Of a DNA stretch of 64,000 nucleotides, positions 47,828 through 62,701 are shown piece by piece. Position 1 is the stretch's first letter. Every line of letters begins with the position of its first letter. The stretch covers positions 18,643,745-18,707,744 of the forward strand of contig OY848917.1 of NCBI GenBank assembly GCA_963693285.1. Direction: 5' to 3'. Position numbers and translations under genes: made by a program. The stretch is from Xestospongia muta (Eukaryota; Porifera; Demospongiae; Haplosclerida; Petrosiidae). The notes under the pieces were generated by a model. That model was not told the DNA's origin. It made no database searches and saw only the letters and a program-made list of their open reading frames with translations.

Positions 47828-49767
47828 AAGTTAAATTATTAACATGGATGCTTTATAATACTAACAATAATACTAACAAGATTTAATAAATATTATATAA
47901 TATTTTACTGTACTCATTGAAGAGGTGTGATATATTAACTACTAAAAATATATATACATGATTCTTACTTAGCTTTAATTTTGTAAGACTCGGATCAATT
48001 CTTATACATTTCAGAAATTACACTATTCTAATAGCATCATTAAGTATGAACAATTCTCCCAGTAGATGATGCCTGTCACAAACAACAGATTCTAGCCAAC
48101 ATTATTGACCACAAATGATGCTATCTGATTGACTAATTATATATACATATAACAGCTTTTTGGATTATCAAAACAATAATGATTTTTTGAAAATGCTTTG
48201 ATATATGTATGATTATTGGGCTACTACTTAATCTTTGAATCTTGAGGCTTCAAGCTAGTTTTCTTTCAGCATTTATATAGCTATATCATAATGTACATAA
48301 TGCTACCAACTCTCCTGTGTTTACAACTCTGTGTAAAGTGTGAAATTAAAATAATTAAGGAACAAGTTCGCATTTATAGTATATTTTATTTGCTAAGGTT
48401 TATTTATGTTTAGTCAGGTTGTCACTGTTAAAAAGCAAAGATAACTTAGTTTGGGACATTGTTACTTTCTTCTACCTGGCATGTAACATTATGATATCAT
48501 ATTAACATTATAGCACATTAAAATCTCAAGCATGTTTTAAAAAATAACCTTGTATTATTATCAGTTACTTCTTTGTTATAGAGTCAGCTACATAACATGT
48601 GATCCTAATCATATAACTACATGGCACTCATATTTCATCTAATACTTTGTTTTACAGTTCTTAAAGGAAAGAATGGACTCTCTGTAAAGCATATAAGCTC
48701 AACCTTTCTTGCTTGGAACCAACCATAGCTTTAGAGCCTGCTAAAGATAAACCCAAATTTATAAACTCCAGTTCTTAAAGGAAAGAATGGACTCTCTGTA
48801 AAGCATATACATTCAACCTTTCTTGCTTGGAACCAACCATAGCTTTAGAGCCTGCTAAAAATAAACTCAAATCTATAAACTCTCAGTGTCATTCATTACA
48901 CCATGCCCCTGATTTATCTGATGAAGCTAACTGTCTGTAAAAACTTAGCCTGGTTTTATGATAAATATTTTAATGGTTCCTTTTTATATCTGCAAACATT
49001 TTCAAATATTAGGAATGTAGTGGTTGTTTGTAAGGGCAAAGGAAGTGCATAGAACTATTCCAATGCAAAATTAATACTGTTAAGTTCTTATATTTAGAAT
49101 TTGGTGTCTATGGTATAGTATTAATTTCTCATTGATGCCTGTTAGTAGTCACTACTAACTATGAATATTGTGTTTGTATTTGGTAATTTGAATTATTGGC
49201 TGTTTTTTATCAGTCAGACTTGTTAAGCTATCTATACATTTGTAATACATTAAATTTATATATGGATACATTAAAGTATCCTAAACAATTATTTAAAACT
49301 TACACAGAGTTTTCTTTGTTGTTACATGTACTTTCAAATGTCAGCTTAGTTAAGATTGTCAGGCATACAAGCTAATGCATACTGCATGTGTGAGAACAAA
49401 AATTACTGATGTTACAATGACGTCTAGGTATCGTGTTAAAATCTTTTATTTTAATGCAGGTAATCCAGATATTTTAAAAAACGCTCCTGATGAACACAAA
49501 CTAGTCGAGTTATTACCTGACATGGATTACCAATGGTATGAGATTGGAGAGGCTTTACATGTTTCTTTTAGTGTTTTGAGTGGCTTACGAATCAGTCAAG
49601 AAGCAAATAAAGTTAAACTCGGTGAAGTAATCCACATCTGGCAGATATCTCAGGCATCACCTTTCACCTGGGAGACAGTGATCTCTGTTATTGAGGGAAG
49701 GATCGTTAATAACTTAGCAAAAGCTAATGATATACGTGACCATCTAAATCTCCCCAGACATCAGTAA
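45515..49767 (+). CDS. ANK-ZU5-Death protein, C-terminal exons
   Basis: In-phase exons 45515-45612, 45753-45851 and 45899-46082 (ankyrin: CLHRASNNGQTEIVQLLL, ALHWASTNGHSEIVHLLL, ALHIACKKGDINVIQSLL), 46142-46692, 46763-46891, 46941-47118, 47241-47393, 49460-49767. The 46142-46692 exon is a ZU5 domain (GIKLVIPPTSVEKGQEV, FTRPIELHLQHNVEL). Then comes a UPA-like region to 47118 and a Thr/Pro-rich linker of repeated PTSTTTTT units. The final exon is a Death domain (QWYEIGEALHVSFSVLSGL, PFTWETVISVIEG). ZU5-plus-Death layouts are found in UNC5, ankyrins and PIDD, which pass signals for apoptosis or NF-kB. With ankyrin repeats in front this would be an intracellular sensor or scaffold. The first exon here ends before GC, not GT (AAG|GCTATT), so it uses a GC donor or is skipped. 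Confidence 0.9.
47782..47823. repeat. AT dinucleotide repeat
   Basis: About 20 uninterrupted AT units in the intron before the Death-domain exon. Confidence 0.98.
48657..48885. repeat. Two tandem copies of a unit of about 115 bp
   Basis: CAGTTCTTAAAGGAAAGAATG to TTATAAACTC occurs twice in a row with only a few differences, in the intron before the Death exon. Otherwise 47394-49459 holds no gene that I can see. Confidence 0.9.
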
Positions 49768-52700
49768 TTAGCTAACTAAACTACATTACATGTACAATTA
49801 TTACTATATAGTTTGGAACATTTTTTACATAATATAAATGTTATTATGTAACTTCCCTTTTGCTGCATTTAAATTTTTTGTAATAATGTTATTAAAAGTG
49901 GGAAAGTACCAGGGAGGAGTGTATACTTCAATTGTAAAATGAACACTAGATAAATTTAGCTGGAATTGTCTTGTATGTAATAACTTGAAATATGTCAATA
50001 ATCTAATGAAGTAGTTTATTATCTCAATGACCATTAACTAAACTATTTACTTGATCTTGTATTGGTGAGCACATCGATGTATTTATCACCAATACTAATA
50101 TCTTATTGCCAATGAGAACAGAATCAATCTAGGGAAAGAAACAGAGAACTAAGTAAATATCAAACACATGATTATACATAATTGTTATTGTTTTTATCAC
50201 TCAGTGGCTTTATGAAGTAAAAACTCACATATAATTACATGTATCTAATACTGAATATCACTATACCTTAGCAATAATGACAACACTATTGACCGCTCAT
50301 ATATAAACACTTCTTGATTTGATCACTCCAGGGACATTGGTTAAATGATTATTTTAATCTAATGCACCTGTATAATCATTATGACAACATTAACCGATGA
50401 TATGTCACTATGAATCAAGAGAAAGGCCACGTACTGCATGTAATTATTCATTAACAGTATCAAATTAAACATCCTTTAATGAAACAATTTCCTAGTTAAA
50501 AATGTTGACTAATAATTATTATGCATATCATGATAGTCACTTTAGATCATTAATACATTAAAACTTGATTGTGCAGTTGTTCGTAACTGTTATAGTAATG
50601 TTTTACTCAGATATCTCATTGAGTTTAGATGAATAAAAGAAAGCCACATAAAATTAATGTACCATAAATTCTAAAGGGACTGATAATCACTTTCATACAG
50701 ATTGTCTCCAATTATATCTATGTTAAAACGAAGGAGGTTACCCATTACTGAATTTTGTAACAATAACTAAACCGACAAGAAGTCCAGACAGAACATAGTC
50801 TCGTACCAAAACAATAGGGAACAGAGTAGGTGTGTACAGTACATAGTTACTAAATGCTTCATAGCTATTTCATTGCTTATACCAAAACCTACAAAACAAT
50901 AGGGAACAGAGTAGGTGTGTACAGTACATAACTACTAAATGTTTCATAGCTATTTCATTGCTTATATTAGTCATATATATACTTATTAAATGTCAAACCT
51001 ATGCCAACTAAGTCCTATCCAAACAGCCATGGTTAGTAACGTAGTCTATATTATCTATGTGTGGGGCTATTTTGTGCTATCACATCCACAATAACAATTG
51101 CTATATATCAAGAGAGGGATCATTTTCATTTCCCTTGATTTATTAAGTGAAATGTAAGTAAGAATAGCTATTAAAAGTATAATTGTATTATTTTTGATTA
51201 ACACCATTTAGATGATGAAAGAATTTGTATGTTCCTAAGTAGAGTACATGCAGTTACAGTTTCCTAATTGGTGCAGCATTGCCAACCCTTTGCTAAGAGA
51301 GAGGAAGAGTGACACCAACATATGTTACTCATCAGAATGGAATATAGGTTTGTTTAAGGTAGTGCTTTGCTCAGTAGGTATCAAGCATGTGTAAATTGTA
51401 TACTAAAATATAACATCATATAAAATTATATATAGCAGTTAATGGAGAAACAACAACAACTATTGATTCCTTAGTCAGGCAAATAATGTCGCCTGCATTT
51501 GGTAGACAGGTGTAGCACAATGTTTTCTGTATGTAGTAGGCAAGACAGCAAGCACATCATTGCCTGACAAGAAATTAAGTGATAACTCTAACTGTTTGAC
51601 TCTCAAGTACTTATAACTAATAGCTTCAGTGGCAGTTTGGACAGCACTCACTATGGATAAAAAAATTGATAAAAGAATCCTCAGGCGAATCAGTTTCCAT
51701 TCCCTACACCATAGATATTGATATCAAGGCCACTAAAGTGTGTCTTTAAAGTGTTATTTTGAATGCTGCAGTTCAAAATAACATGCAATTATACTAAAAC
51801 CTACTGAGATGAAAGGTATAACTACATAGTCATATATATTAAATTAAAAGTTTAGGTATCTTACATTAAACTTGCCTTCTTAATTTAATCAGTGCTATCA
51901 CTTGTGTCTGATGTAGTTTGAATCTAGTTACATTATATTTCTAACTTTAAGTGCATTGTCTGGATGAGTCATGTGTTCTTTTTACTCACTAAAAAAGGAT
52001 GATAGCTGGTCTCTGCTGCTGTTAAGACCCATTTTAGTTGCTGTTATAGCCTATTTTATATAGATGACAATAAACTAGAGTGTGGACTTAGTTTTGCACA
52101 TTGATCTGTTTACTTTTAGATTTTTAATCTGAGTCAACAACTATACTTTGAAATTATGTGTATCAACACATGTGAGAGTGAATTCTATTCTATGTAATGA
52201 TATAGGAAATATATAACAGACATATTAACTATAATAATGATGTACATGATGAACTTGATAGATTTACCATAGAAATGGAATTAGAAGAGTATAGAAATGT
52301 AGAATAAACAAATCAACTGTGTCAGAGAAACAAAGCATGCATGCACTGAGCTCTGGAAGTAATTCATCTCTGTCTCCTAAATCTCCTTTTTAAAGTCTGT
52401 AGCTGCTGTTCATACCAAGGAGATAATTTTATATCAATTTTATTTTTTTCTATGTCCATTTGTTTTTATTTGACCAGTTTATCTACTATGTGTTAATAAT
52501 CAATTGGTTATTTCATTATGCAGTGAGAAAATGTGTAATCATCATTGTCAATTAAGTCATTGACTAACAACGTATGTAATTAACAACATATTTGATTGAT
52601 CAACCTATAATTGTTTCAGAATATACTAACTTTGCAATGAAGCACTAACTAAAGCTACAACATTGAATAATTGTGCTTTATGGACAGACTGTAATGACTG

Positions 52701-53516
52701 TGATTATTTTATCTCTGTCTCTCAAGCTAATTCGAAAGTTAGTACATGGTCTTCAAACAGTTACTATATCTATATCTGTCAGGAAGAAAGATCGGTAAAA
52801 GGGTAACAAACAGCTTGTAGTAATAAATGATCTGGTCAATTGTTGTTTGGTTACAATGGTAACACACCTAACAATTTAAATAAAAAAAATATTCCTATAT
52901 TTATCTTCATATGACACTTTGTCACTACTTCACAAACCACTACATTTTTTTCAGTAGACTGTTGTCATGTTATTGACCTTTTCCCTGACTTGTGGATAAT
53001 GTTAAATAATCAACAATTAACAGGTATACTCCATTATATTACATCATTATTACACATCACGTATATCCTTATCATCTCTCTCTGTCTGATAGAAGATCAA
53101 AGTACAATGAACAGATACCAATGATCCATTTCATCCTTTTGTTAAATATTGTCTTAATAATAATAATAAATCCAGACCAGTCATTAGTGATGCTATATGA
53201 TGCATTGGAGGGTGCTATCTCTGAATTTTCACTTCTGAAGAATAAACTAGAGATGATAAGGTAGTTAGCAATATTATTTGAAGGAACTAGTTAAAATTTT
53301 TACTATATTCAGCAAATTATTTATATATATAAATTAATTTTCCTCCCAATAAAATGATTTTTTAACAAACTAATTTATTTGATTAGCAATTTCAAAATTA
53401 TAGCAGCATCTACTCAATCAAAAATATGCAGCAATTATAAAAATGACAACAGCACCTAAAATATTGATGTTTCATGCAAAAATGAAGCAAGTTTGCAGCA
53501 AAATATAATTAGTTAA
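49768..53516. other. Intergenic, with local repeats
   Basis: No gene recognised. An 80-bp unit is repeated in tandem (about 50808-50968, AACAATAGGGAACAGAGTAGG to TTTCATTGCTTATA). A stretch at 52448-52675 recurs in diverged form at 58420-58640. The right end (from about 52950) is the left part of a duplicated block shared with 62650-64000. Confidence 0.6.
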
Positions 53517-56500
53517 TTATGAGAGAAGCTCATCATCTTTATCTGGTATGAATTCCTTGCCATCATAATCAGATTGAACAGACAATGGATTGGTTTGTTG
53601 AAGGGAACTCATTTTTTGTGGAATATCACTATTACGTCCTGCATTGCTAATAGACAACTTTCTCATTCTAGCAATGACGCAGATCATTATGATGATTCTG
53701 TGGAGAAGACATTACAATAACAAAAGTAAGTATCAATTATATGAACACCGAATTTTACCCTAATATTTCACATTTCAATAAAATATAACAAATATAATTA
53801 GTTATCATCTATATGTCCTTACCCAATAGTCATAATACAGATTGCTATCATAAGAAATAGGAGTCCAGAGATGAACAGTGATCCACTTATTTTAGAGGTC
53901 TGTTGAAGTGTTACTGCTGATGGTGATGTCACTATGATTGTTGGTTTACTGGTCATTGATGATACAGGTGTACTGGTCAATGTCTCTGACACTATTACTA
54001 TATAGAAGATGTACATTATTTTATAATTTGTATTATTATATAGGGTATGATAGTAATATGATAGTAATAATTATATAAGTGAACTGTGTATATTTGTCAA
54101 AATATTTCTTATAAACAACTACTACTGATGAATATATTGGTTGATTTAACTAGTCCATGATCATATTCACATTGCATATATTATATATAACAGTGGTAGT
54201 AAATATCACTATGTTTCATTGAGTATTAAATATTATGATAATTGACACTTGACAGTCATGTAGTTAAGCAATGAAAATTCTGCTTAAGTATTCATTAGTT
54301 AGAATTTTCATTAATGGTGGACCTATGTGTAAGAGCTGTCAATATAGAATTTATAACAAGGCAGCCATACTACAACATAAATATCTTTTGAGAAATCATT
54401 TGTTGAAGTACACCAACTGTCCGTTTCATAGTAATTAGTAATCAAAAATGGTTTAATTAAGGTTTAATTGAACTGAATACAAATCTGGACATTTCATTAG
54501 CTTTTAATTTCATTTTTAAATTTTCTTATTATTTATTTCATCTTTTTGTGCTTTATTCATAGTCATAAATTTGGTTATTAATAGTAACTGCAAAATTTAA
54601 ACATTTTATGGTTTGTAGGTATGTATACAACCTAAATGACCATGGACAGGTTAGAACAACCAATCTCTTTTTATCAGTAAATTTTTGTATGTATACATGT
54701 AGTATATGGTAGTTTTTCTAATGTATTATAATACTTTGTATGCACTCATGATTCACTTATTTTAGAGGTCTGTTGAGGTATTACTGGTGGTATCACTATG
54801 ACTGTTGGTTTACTGGTCATTATTGATGATACAGGTGTACTGGTCAATGTCTCTGACACTACTACTGTATAGAAGATATTGTACATTGTTTTATGTGTCA
54901 ATAATGTATGATGGTAATATAATAAGTGTGAATTAGCAATGTTATGTATATGGTAGTTTTTCTAATGTATTACACACACTTTGTATGCACACTTGATTTA
55001 ATTTAATGTGTCCTGTTATTATTATTATTACCTCCACAATCAACACCAGCAACTTTAGATTGATATGTCCTGCCTACATATAATTCTAAAGTATGATGAG
55101 AACAGTCTGATAACTCCTCTTCTTGACCACGACAATTAACATTACTGTATCGTATAGCTCGTTTAGGCTGTCCATAAGTAGAATTGAACATAGCCATTCC
55201 AGCTATAGTGAGTAGTATAATTAGTATTTCCTGTCAATATAAGCATACCACTAGCATCGTATCTTCCAAGTTGTCGACACACAACTCTGGCATCATTGTC
55301 ATCCCAACCATGTTCTGCCACTAGACACCAAACATTGTCTAGACATATCTCAACTGTTCCTTGAAACATATGAGCACCACCAGTAAGTTGTATATCTCCT
55401 TCTTTACAGCCTGCAATTAGAGGAAGTAGTACTTAAATGATTTGTTTGAAGTCATATGATAAATGTGAGTTTAAAATGATATGTATTCAAATATTTTTTG
55501 GCAATCCCATGAAACTTTCTACCTTGTATGAACAAATATTCCATTAGCTAATATACACAAGTTCAAATGAAATTTGGATTAAATATAAAAGTATTGTTTC
55601 TATTGTAGGCAAATTTCACAGTGCAAAGCTAAGTGAATTTTACTTCAAGGCAAAACATGTGGCCCAAAGTTCGTTTTAACACATACTTTACAAATTAAGT
55701 GTAGACTTTGAAATAGTATATAGCCTTGAGAAAAAATAACAATTTTCCTGGATAAACAAGTACCTCCAAAACAACAAAATGTTTTAAAAACTTTCAAAAA
55801 TGCTCAGTTCACATTCTTTTAGTACTAACAGTTTCAAACACAGTGTATTGATAATATAATTATATTATGTAATGAGGTTTGTTTGTTTCATGATTTTATT
55901 GTTTTGTTGCATACAACGATCAAAGTGATAAATGAAATAAAATTTAATCCTTTAACTACCAAGTCATATAGCAACCAATGAAATTTGTTAACAAAACAAT
56001 GAGCGTTAGGGCAACAATTGATCAGCTTTGACGTTTCTCATTAGGTTATTTGTCTGTTTATATTTCTAACATTCTATAGCTATAGTATTCCATAGACACT
56101 GCTATTAATTTAATAACCTTTGTAGGTCTAATTAGTCTTTCACTGTGAAAACCATATCTCCCAAAACAACAAATTAATCATTATAATATAATATTGATAT
56201 AATAATAATTATATTAATTATTATAATATAATACTGAGTGAGTATTGTGTATTGACATAATGTTAACAAACTTACCATCATAACAAAGAAGACCAATAAT
56301 ATATTTGCTATTACAATAAAAGGCTGGAAAAACAGATTTAGAGCATTTAGAGAGATCTTGTTCATGTCCAAAGCAGTCTACATTGCTATATACAATTGGT
56401 TGACCTCCATATCCATAACTACCAGATCGATCAATAATAGCTCCTGTCAAATGAAATGATATGGTTTCTATAATGTTATCTCTTACCATTTGTATTACTG

Positions 56501-59500
56501 TATCCAAGTTGTTTGCAAGCAACATATGCTGATGATTTTCTAAAGTTAGTAGCACAAATTTGTCCCCACACTCCATTAGCACAAACTTCAAGTCGTCCTT
56601 CTCTATCCAAAGTACCATTAACCAGACGAACTTCACCTTCATTACAATTATCGGACTCTACAAACAAATAACTTTTACTACAAAAGTAGATGTAAACTAT
56701 ATCAGTGGTTATTATTGTGACTATACTCTTTGGACATCATACTGAATAATTATATTAAGAAAACAATATAATATTTAATATCTCTGTTAAAATATTTATA
56801 ATCCGATTGTTATTATTGTATTTTTACATGGACTTACAACTAATGATAGGTAGCTTGTGTATAGTACTTACAACAACTTACCATGACATTTTAATCCAAT
56901 ACGATTATATTGACAACCAAAGCTATTACACTGATTTCCAATATTAAGAGAACAGTATTTGATATTGTTATATTTCTGCCTACAGTATTGACTGGATAAA
57001 TAGACTTCTGTTGTTCCGTTTCCATAGCGCCCATCAGTTATAACTGTCGCGTCTATATTAAGATGAGTGGTATGTACATTATTAAAATGTGTTGTATTGT
57101 AAATCCCTAGATAAATCCCAAACATTACACTTTAAACTCTAAAGCATTGACTTAATACAATACATAGTCATAACATACAAGACACTTCATGTTAACCGTA
57201 TACTTAATATATATGGCTTAGGATCCACTGTTTCTCAGCTTGATCTACATCATGAGAGAAATTATTCCATCAAACACAGTGTAGTAAAAATAAAGAAAAA
57301 AAGTTGGGGAGGGACTGACCATTCCCATTAATTATAGACCTCTTAGGCATGTTCACACATGTCATAATTATAATAAGCAATCAATATGTTGACAATAAGA
57401 ATTGATATCATCAATGCACTGTATCTGATATAAATTGGGTGTGACTTGAAATCTTTCATAAAAGAAATTTCTAATCTGCCATTTTCAGAATTGGCAAAGT
57501 ACACTCATTTACAGCAACAAGAGTACCATTAAAATATCTTAGGACAATGCTTCACAATATAATTATAATCCTGTCCCATAGCCATTGTGTATACACGTTC
57601 AAAATGTTTGGACATACTTTATGTACACAACATACATTTGCCCTGCCCCCTTTTCGTGTATCTTCCACCTCCAGTGAAATTTATCTCAATGACTACTACA
57701 GCAGACATGTTACAATCATTACTATGACTATTTCATAGCTAAATTAAATGATATACTTACAACTGTTAGCAACATATCCAAGTTGATTACAAACAGTCGA
57801 TGCAAACTTGGGATTTACATAGCGATTGCTACATATAGACGTCCATTGTCCTTTAAAACATACTTCAAGTCTTCCTTCTTTACTTGAGTTTCCACCAACT
57901 AATCTAACTTTATAATCAACTGAACAACTGTTATTAAAACCTAAACAAGTATAGAGTAAAATCAAGTAATATATGGATGGATGGATAAATGGTGAAAGAT
58001 GAAAGCTTGATAAATAAGATAAATTTTATTTGTAAAAACAGGAAGGGATATGCTAATTAATAACAATAGAGATGATAAAATATTGTACTTTTAGTTTAGT
58101 TTAAGTATAATTATGATATCTTGAATACAAACAAAACATTAAAGGAGCATTCCAGCTCTGCATAAGTTATCCTCAACTTATCGTTTGCCCAACGTAAGTA
58201 GCACAGCAAACACTTTTTTTAGTGCTTACTAATATATCCATATAAGCAATGTTTAATAAGTGAAAACTTCTACTTTTATATGATGGGACTTCATTGCAAT
58301 TTTATATCAAGAGGACAACTTAAACCTATAACCGTAGATGTGTTAAATGGATGAATGAATAAATGGATTTGTGATTACAAGTTACTCTAGATCAATAACC
58401 ACTCCATGTACCCATTTGTTTTTCTTGTGTCCATTTTGTTTTTTATTTGACCAGTTCATCTACTATATGTACTAATAATCAATTAGTTATTTCATTATGC
58501 AGTGACAAAATGTGTAATCATCATCAATGAAGTCATTGACTAACATCTATAATTAACAAGATAATAATTGATCAACCTATCTATAATTGTTTTGGAATAT
58601 ACTGACTTTACAATGAAACACTAACTACAACATTGAATAATTAGCAATAGTATCTGAGAAAGACTAATAAGTAGATAATGCTAGAAATATAGGCAGAGAA
58701 ACAAGCCAACAAGAAACATCAAGTATGATCACACATGATATATCACATATGATCGTGGTTAATTTCTCTTTTCTTCATTTGACAGTACTGTAAGTACATG
58801 TATTGTCTAAAGGGATTTAATTTACTTAACATTATAAACTAATTATTAGCTGTGAAGAAAGTTTCAATGTTGTTATAGACTTAATAGAGTTCTTTTGCCT
58901 GAAATGTATATCTTTTTAGAAATCATTGAGAGGAATTAAAACATTATATAACCACTCCTACAATGGTTAGTAACCTAAAACTAATCCTCTGATAGTATAT
59001 GGTTAATTTAAGCTTGTACAATATAGCTATTGGACTAAATTGCTCCTCATCAAATATAATAAATGTACTTTTACTTATTAGTTTTCATATAAGTTATTTG
59101 TTGAGCTATGTGTGTGGGTGGGCTGGCTAAGAAAACCTGTCCATTAAGTTTTGTATCTGAAAAACAAACCATGTGTTTTTCAAATGCTGCTATAGAAATG
59201 TAATTTTATGTAATAAAATCATAAATCAGAACAGAGCGATGACATATGGATGACAACTATAATAAAAAAGGATAACAATTATTGTAACAATTATTATATT
59301 ATATAGTTGTTATCAAGAGAACCAAGTAGGAGAAATAAGACATATATTTTTATTCCATCCACATTTGAGGTGAGTGACAATACCATTAGGATAATATATA
59401 AAAGCAGTCACTTCATTAAATGCTTACTAATATATACATATAAGCCATATTTAATAAGTGAAAACTTCTACTTTTATATGATTGGACTTCATTGTAATTA

Positions 59501-61553
59501 CAGCTAGTGCCAGCTAAAATTAAAGTTTACTTATATTGTGGTTCTTCATGTCATATCTTTTATTACCACAAAAGTTTATATAACCCAAGGTCAAAGATAA
59601 GCTAGTTATGTGATATAAGGTGTTGCTACTGGCAGAAAAAACAGTACTACTATGTTTTTATATAGCAGTAGTCACAAGACCTAGAAGTGCCTTACTTTTT
59701 GAAACTAATTATACATTATTACACTTAATACTGATTCTAATCTCTGAAAATATCTAGCTAGTTCACTAGATAAGCAGGTCTCTTAAAACTCACAAAGTAA
59801 ATAATTTCTTTAATTAACAAGAATATCTATGAATAATCATAATCGTGATAAGATTTTATCTGACATACTGTCATTTATTATAATTACATTGTTGACATCT
59901 ATTGTAACAAAATTGTGGTCAAAAACCTTAGCTTGATATACTCACATGTGAAATTCAAGATTATTAATTTAGGCTAGAAGGCTCTAAAAATAACATAACA
60001 TATACCTAGGGTTCTGTTAATAATTAAAACACCTTAAATATACCATTAATGGTTATCACTGTAGTAAAATCAATTAGCATTCATAAATATTTAAGTTGCT
60101 ATAGACAACAATATATAGTTGACATAGCAAAACTCATAAGTGCATGCTGCAGCTGTTCAGTCTAAAGGATAGTATAACTTAGTATTGATAGATAACAGCT
60201 TTATAAAAATATTTCACTAAAGGTGAGCATTATTGCCTTGCTTACATACATAGCCTTAGTTCTATAATAAGTAAATTATTCATTCTATTCCTCTAACAAA
60301 ACATGTATGTTTTATGTGTAAATTTGAGCTATGATTACTCCTACTAACTTAGTAATAGAGCATTGAATAATGCCTCAAATAGTTTATGGTTACATATGTA
60401 TGTACAATTGTTACACAGCTATATATAATGAATGGCTGAACATGCAGGTAAGACACAAATTTAAAACAAAAGTTAAATTTAAAAATCAAACCTGATGGCA
60501 TAAAACAGTTGAGCATGACTGTATCCCGTAGAGGGTTACAATACTTTGAATTTGTTCTGAAAGATGAAGAGTAACTAGTGCAGTCAAATAGTGAGTTAGA
60601 TTTTATGTTACAGGATGAATATGGTCCAAATCCAAATTTAGTCCATGGTCCTCCATTATAACGATAGAAAGGATCTAAATTAAAGTACAAAATTTATAAT
60701 TATATTTTGCTATACTATCTCTATTTATTTACAAGTGAGACAATTATTAGTTATATTTTCTTACATTGATTATTATATCCAAGTTGTTTGCAAGCAGCTC
60801 TTGCTTCATTACATCCCCAACTATAGTCACATACTGCTGTCCAATGTCCTGTTGAGTCACATATCTGTAACATACCACTGTCTCCTGTACTGTTAGTGGT
60901 AATGTTGTAAAGACGAATTTGTTGATATTCACAACCACCTATAATTAATAATATGATTAACTTACTAATAATGTTTTCATGAAAAATGTAAAAACTCACT
61001 AGTATCAAGATTGCACTGAAGATTCAGAGAATCTCTGGCTCTATTACAAGCACTACTTGAGGACAAACCGGTAGTACTAAGGCAACTAAAGACATTTGAC
61101 TTGCTACGACTACAGGAGCTTTTGGCTGCATATCCAAAAGCACCACCACTAGGTCCATTATTGATACTAGTTATCGGATCTGTTAGCAGAAAGTATATTC
61201 ATTCAAACATCATGTATTTTAAACATAATTGTACTCACCTGGATTATTGTATCCTAACTGTTTACAAGCTACAATAGAGTGAGACTGTGTCCATCTATAG
61301 TCACACACAGCTAGCCATTTACCAGACTTGCATATCTGAAGCATGCCATTATCTGGTACTGAAGCTGTGCCATTGTAAAGGCGAATGTTACCGTTTGTAC
61401 AGGCACTAGCTGAATACAATAATAATATAATTCAATAATAAAAAACCCAGTCAATAGAAGATCTATCGCATAATCTACGTATAAATTACACATACCTAAG
61501 TTATGTAGAGCAATGACCGAGAACAAAGCAAAGAAGACACGAGCACAAATCAT
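53517..61553 (-). CDS. Five-SRCR type I transmembrane receptor, 13 exons
   Basis: Exons, all in phase: 61553-61496, 61409-61239, 61179-61000, 60938-60765, 60674-60492, 57940-57761, 57052-56882, 56657-56487, 56443-56276, 55410-55249, 55202-55032, 53997-53823, 53697-53517; 714 residues. Signal peptide MICARVFFALFSVIAL. Each SRCR domain is split in two symmetrical phase-1 exons just after the conserved CxQLGY (CKQLGYNN, CNQLGYVA, CKQLGYSN, CRQLGRYD), giving five domains. All show the Cys spacing of the family (G..EVC..G.W...C) and end Cys-Xaa-Gly or similar. A Thr/Ser/Pro stalk, one membrane segment (LFISGLLFLMIAICIMTI) and a 59-residue tail follow; the tail has Tyr (SDYDGKEF) and Ser sites but no named signalling motif. 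Sponge SRCR receptors act in aggregation and microbe recognition; ligand here is unknown. Confidence 0.93.
54750..54864 (-). other. Extra stalk exon without membrane segment
   Basis: A diverged copy of the 53997-53823 exon start (acceptor ACAG|TAGTAGTGTC; stalk SETLTSTPVSS, QQTSKI) that ends in a stop (SES then TGA) before any membrane segment. If used after exon 55202-55032 it would give a soluble receptor. It may also be a dead duplicate. Confidence 0.55.
57953..60480. other. Large SRCR intron with dispersed repeats
   Basis: The only long intron of the receptor gene. It has the 58420-58640 copy of the repeat at 52448-52675 and two copies of a segment of about 80 bp (58225-58310 and 59425-59500, AATAAGTGAAAACTTCTAC core). 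No gene is seen. Confidence 0.6.
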
Positions 61554-62649
61554 CTTCGAGATATCATATGCCGGAAGTTATTCCAACTTTATCAAACACT
61601 AATTAATTATTTGTTATTATAATATATTTAATCACAGTAAAAGGGTCTTCATAAAGAAATATACATAGAATGTATCAAGGTATTAATCTAACTACGGTGC
61701 AACCTCTCCTGGTGTATTCACATCAATCAAATTTGTTTCAAAGGCCATGAAACTACTTGGTTAGATTTATTAGCACTTCTATCATAACTCTACTTCATCT
61801 GTACTATTTAAATTGTATTTAACATCAATCCTCCACATCTTAATATACTGTTCATACATAGGACCCTCATTCCATGTCTGATATCAATGAATTAGAAAAG
61901 TTTCAACACTTAAAATTAATATTATATTAAAATTGATATAAATATAATAAATTGTTTATTAAAACAAGGTAAATTTTAGCTAGTTAACAAAAAATGAAAT
62001 ATCTAAAGTACACAAAAACTGCATGAAAACTGATCAAATTTGAGCGATCTTTCAAAAAAGATAGAGAGAGCATGTCATATATATCCACAGTAATCAATGT
62101 ATCTATAATGAATAAAGAGGAATGTGTCTTATAATGTTTTTTTCGGAAATAATAAGAAACTTAGTGACAAGGGTTTTCAATTCCTTTAAATTGAACACAA
62201 AGTACATTAAATATAAAAATATGTATTATTCTTGGGTTTAAACTTGTACTACAAAATTTGAAGGAACCTTAATACTAGTGATCTGATGTAAAATGACAAA
62301 CTAGGTTTAATTCCAAAATCATGTACAATAGATCTATGGAACACACACTTCTGGCTCCTCCTCTTATTCATAGTGTAATCCAACTATATTTCTGAAAAAC
62401 AAGCTTACGTTCTTTTAAAATTTCACTTTGTCCCTGAAGCATGTGTGTGTTCTGACACAAACTGCTTCAGACCCAACATGATAAAGTCAATTCTTTTAAT
62501 ATAAGGTAACTCTAAAATTATTGACTACATAACCAGTCTTACTAGTTAAGAAGAAAGTTCTTGATGTTTCCAAATATGCTAAACACATCCAAAGTAACTA
62601 CTGTACCTAGCTAAATAAGAAAAACTATAAATGTTTACCTCTTAGCAAG
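61554..62649. other. Region upstream of the SRCR receptor start
   Basis: AT-rich, no gene recognised. It should contain the receptor's promoter. No TATA box stands out. Confidence 0.5.
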
Positions 62650-62701
62650 AAATTTAGGAAATTTTGTGATTAGTTTATAGTTGATAGAAGATCAAAGTAC
62701 A

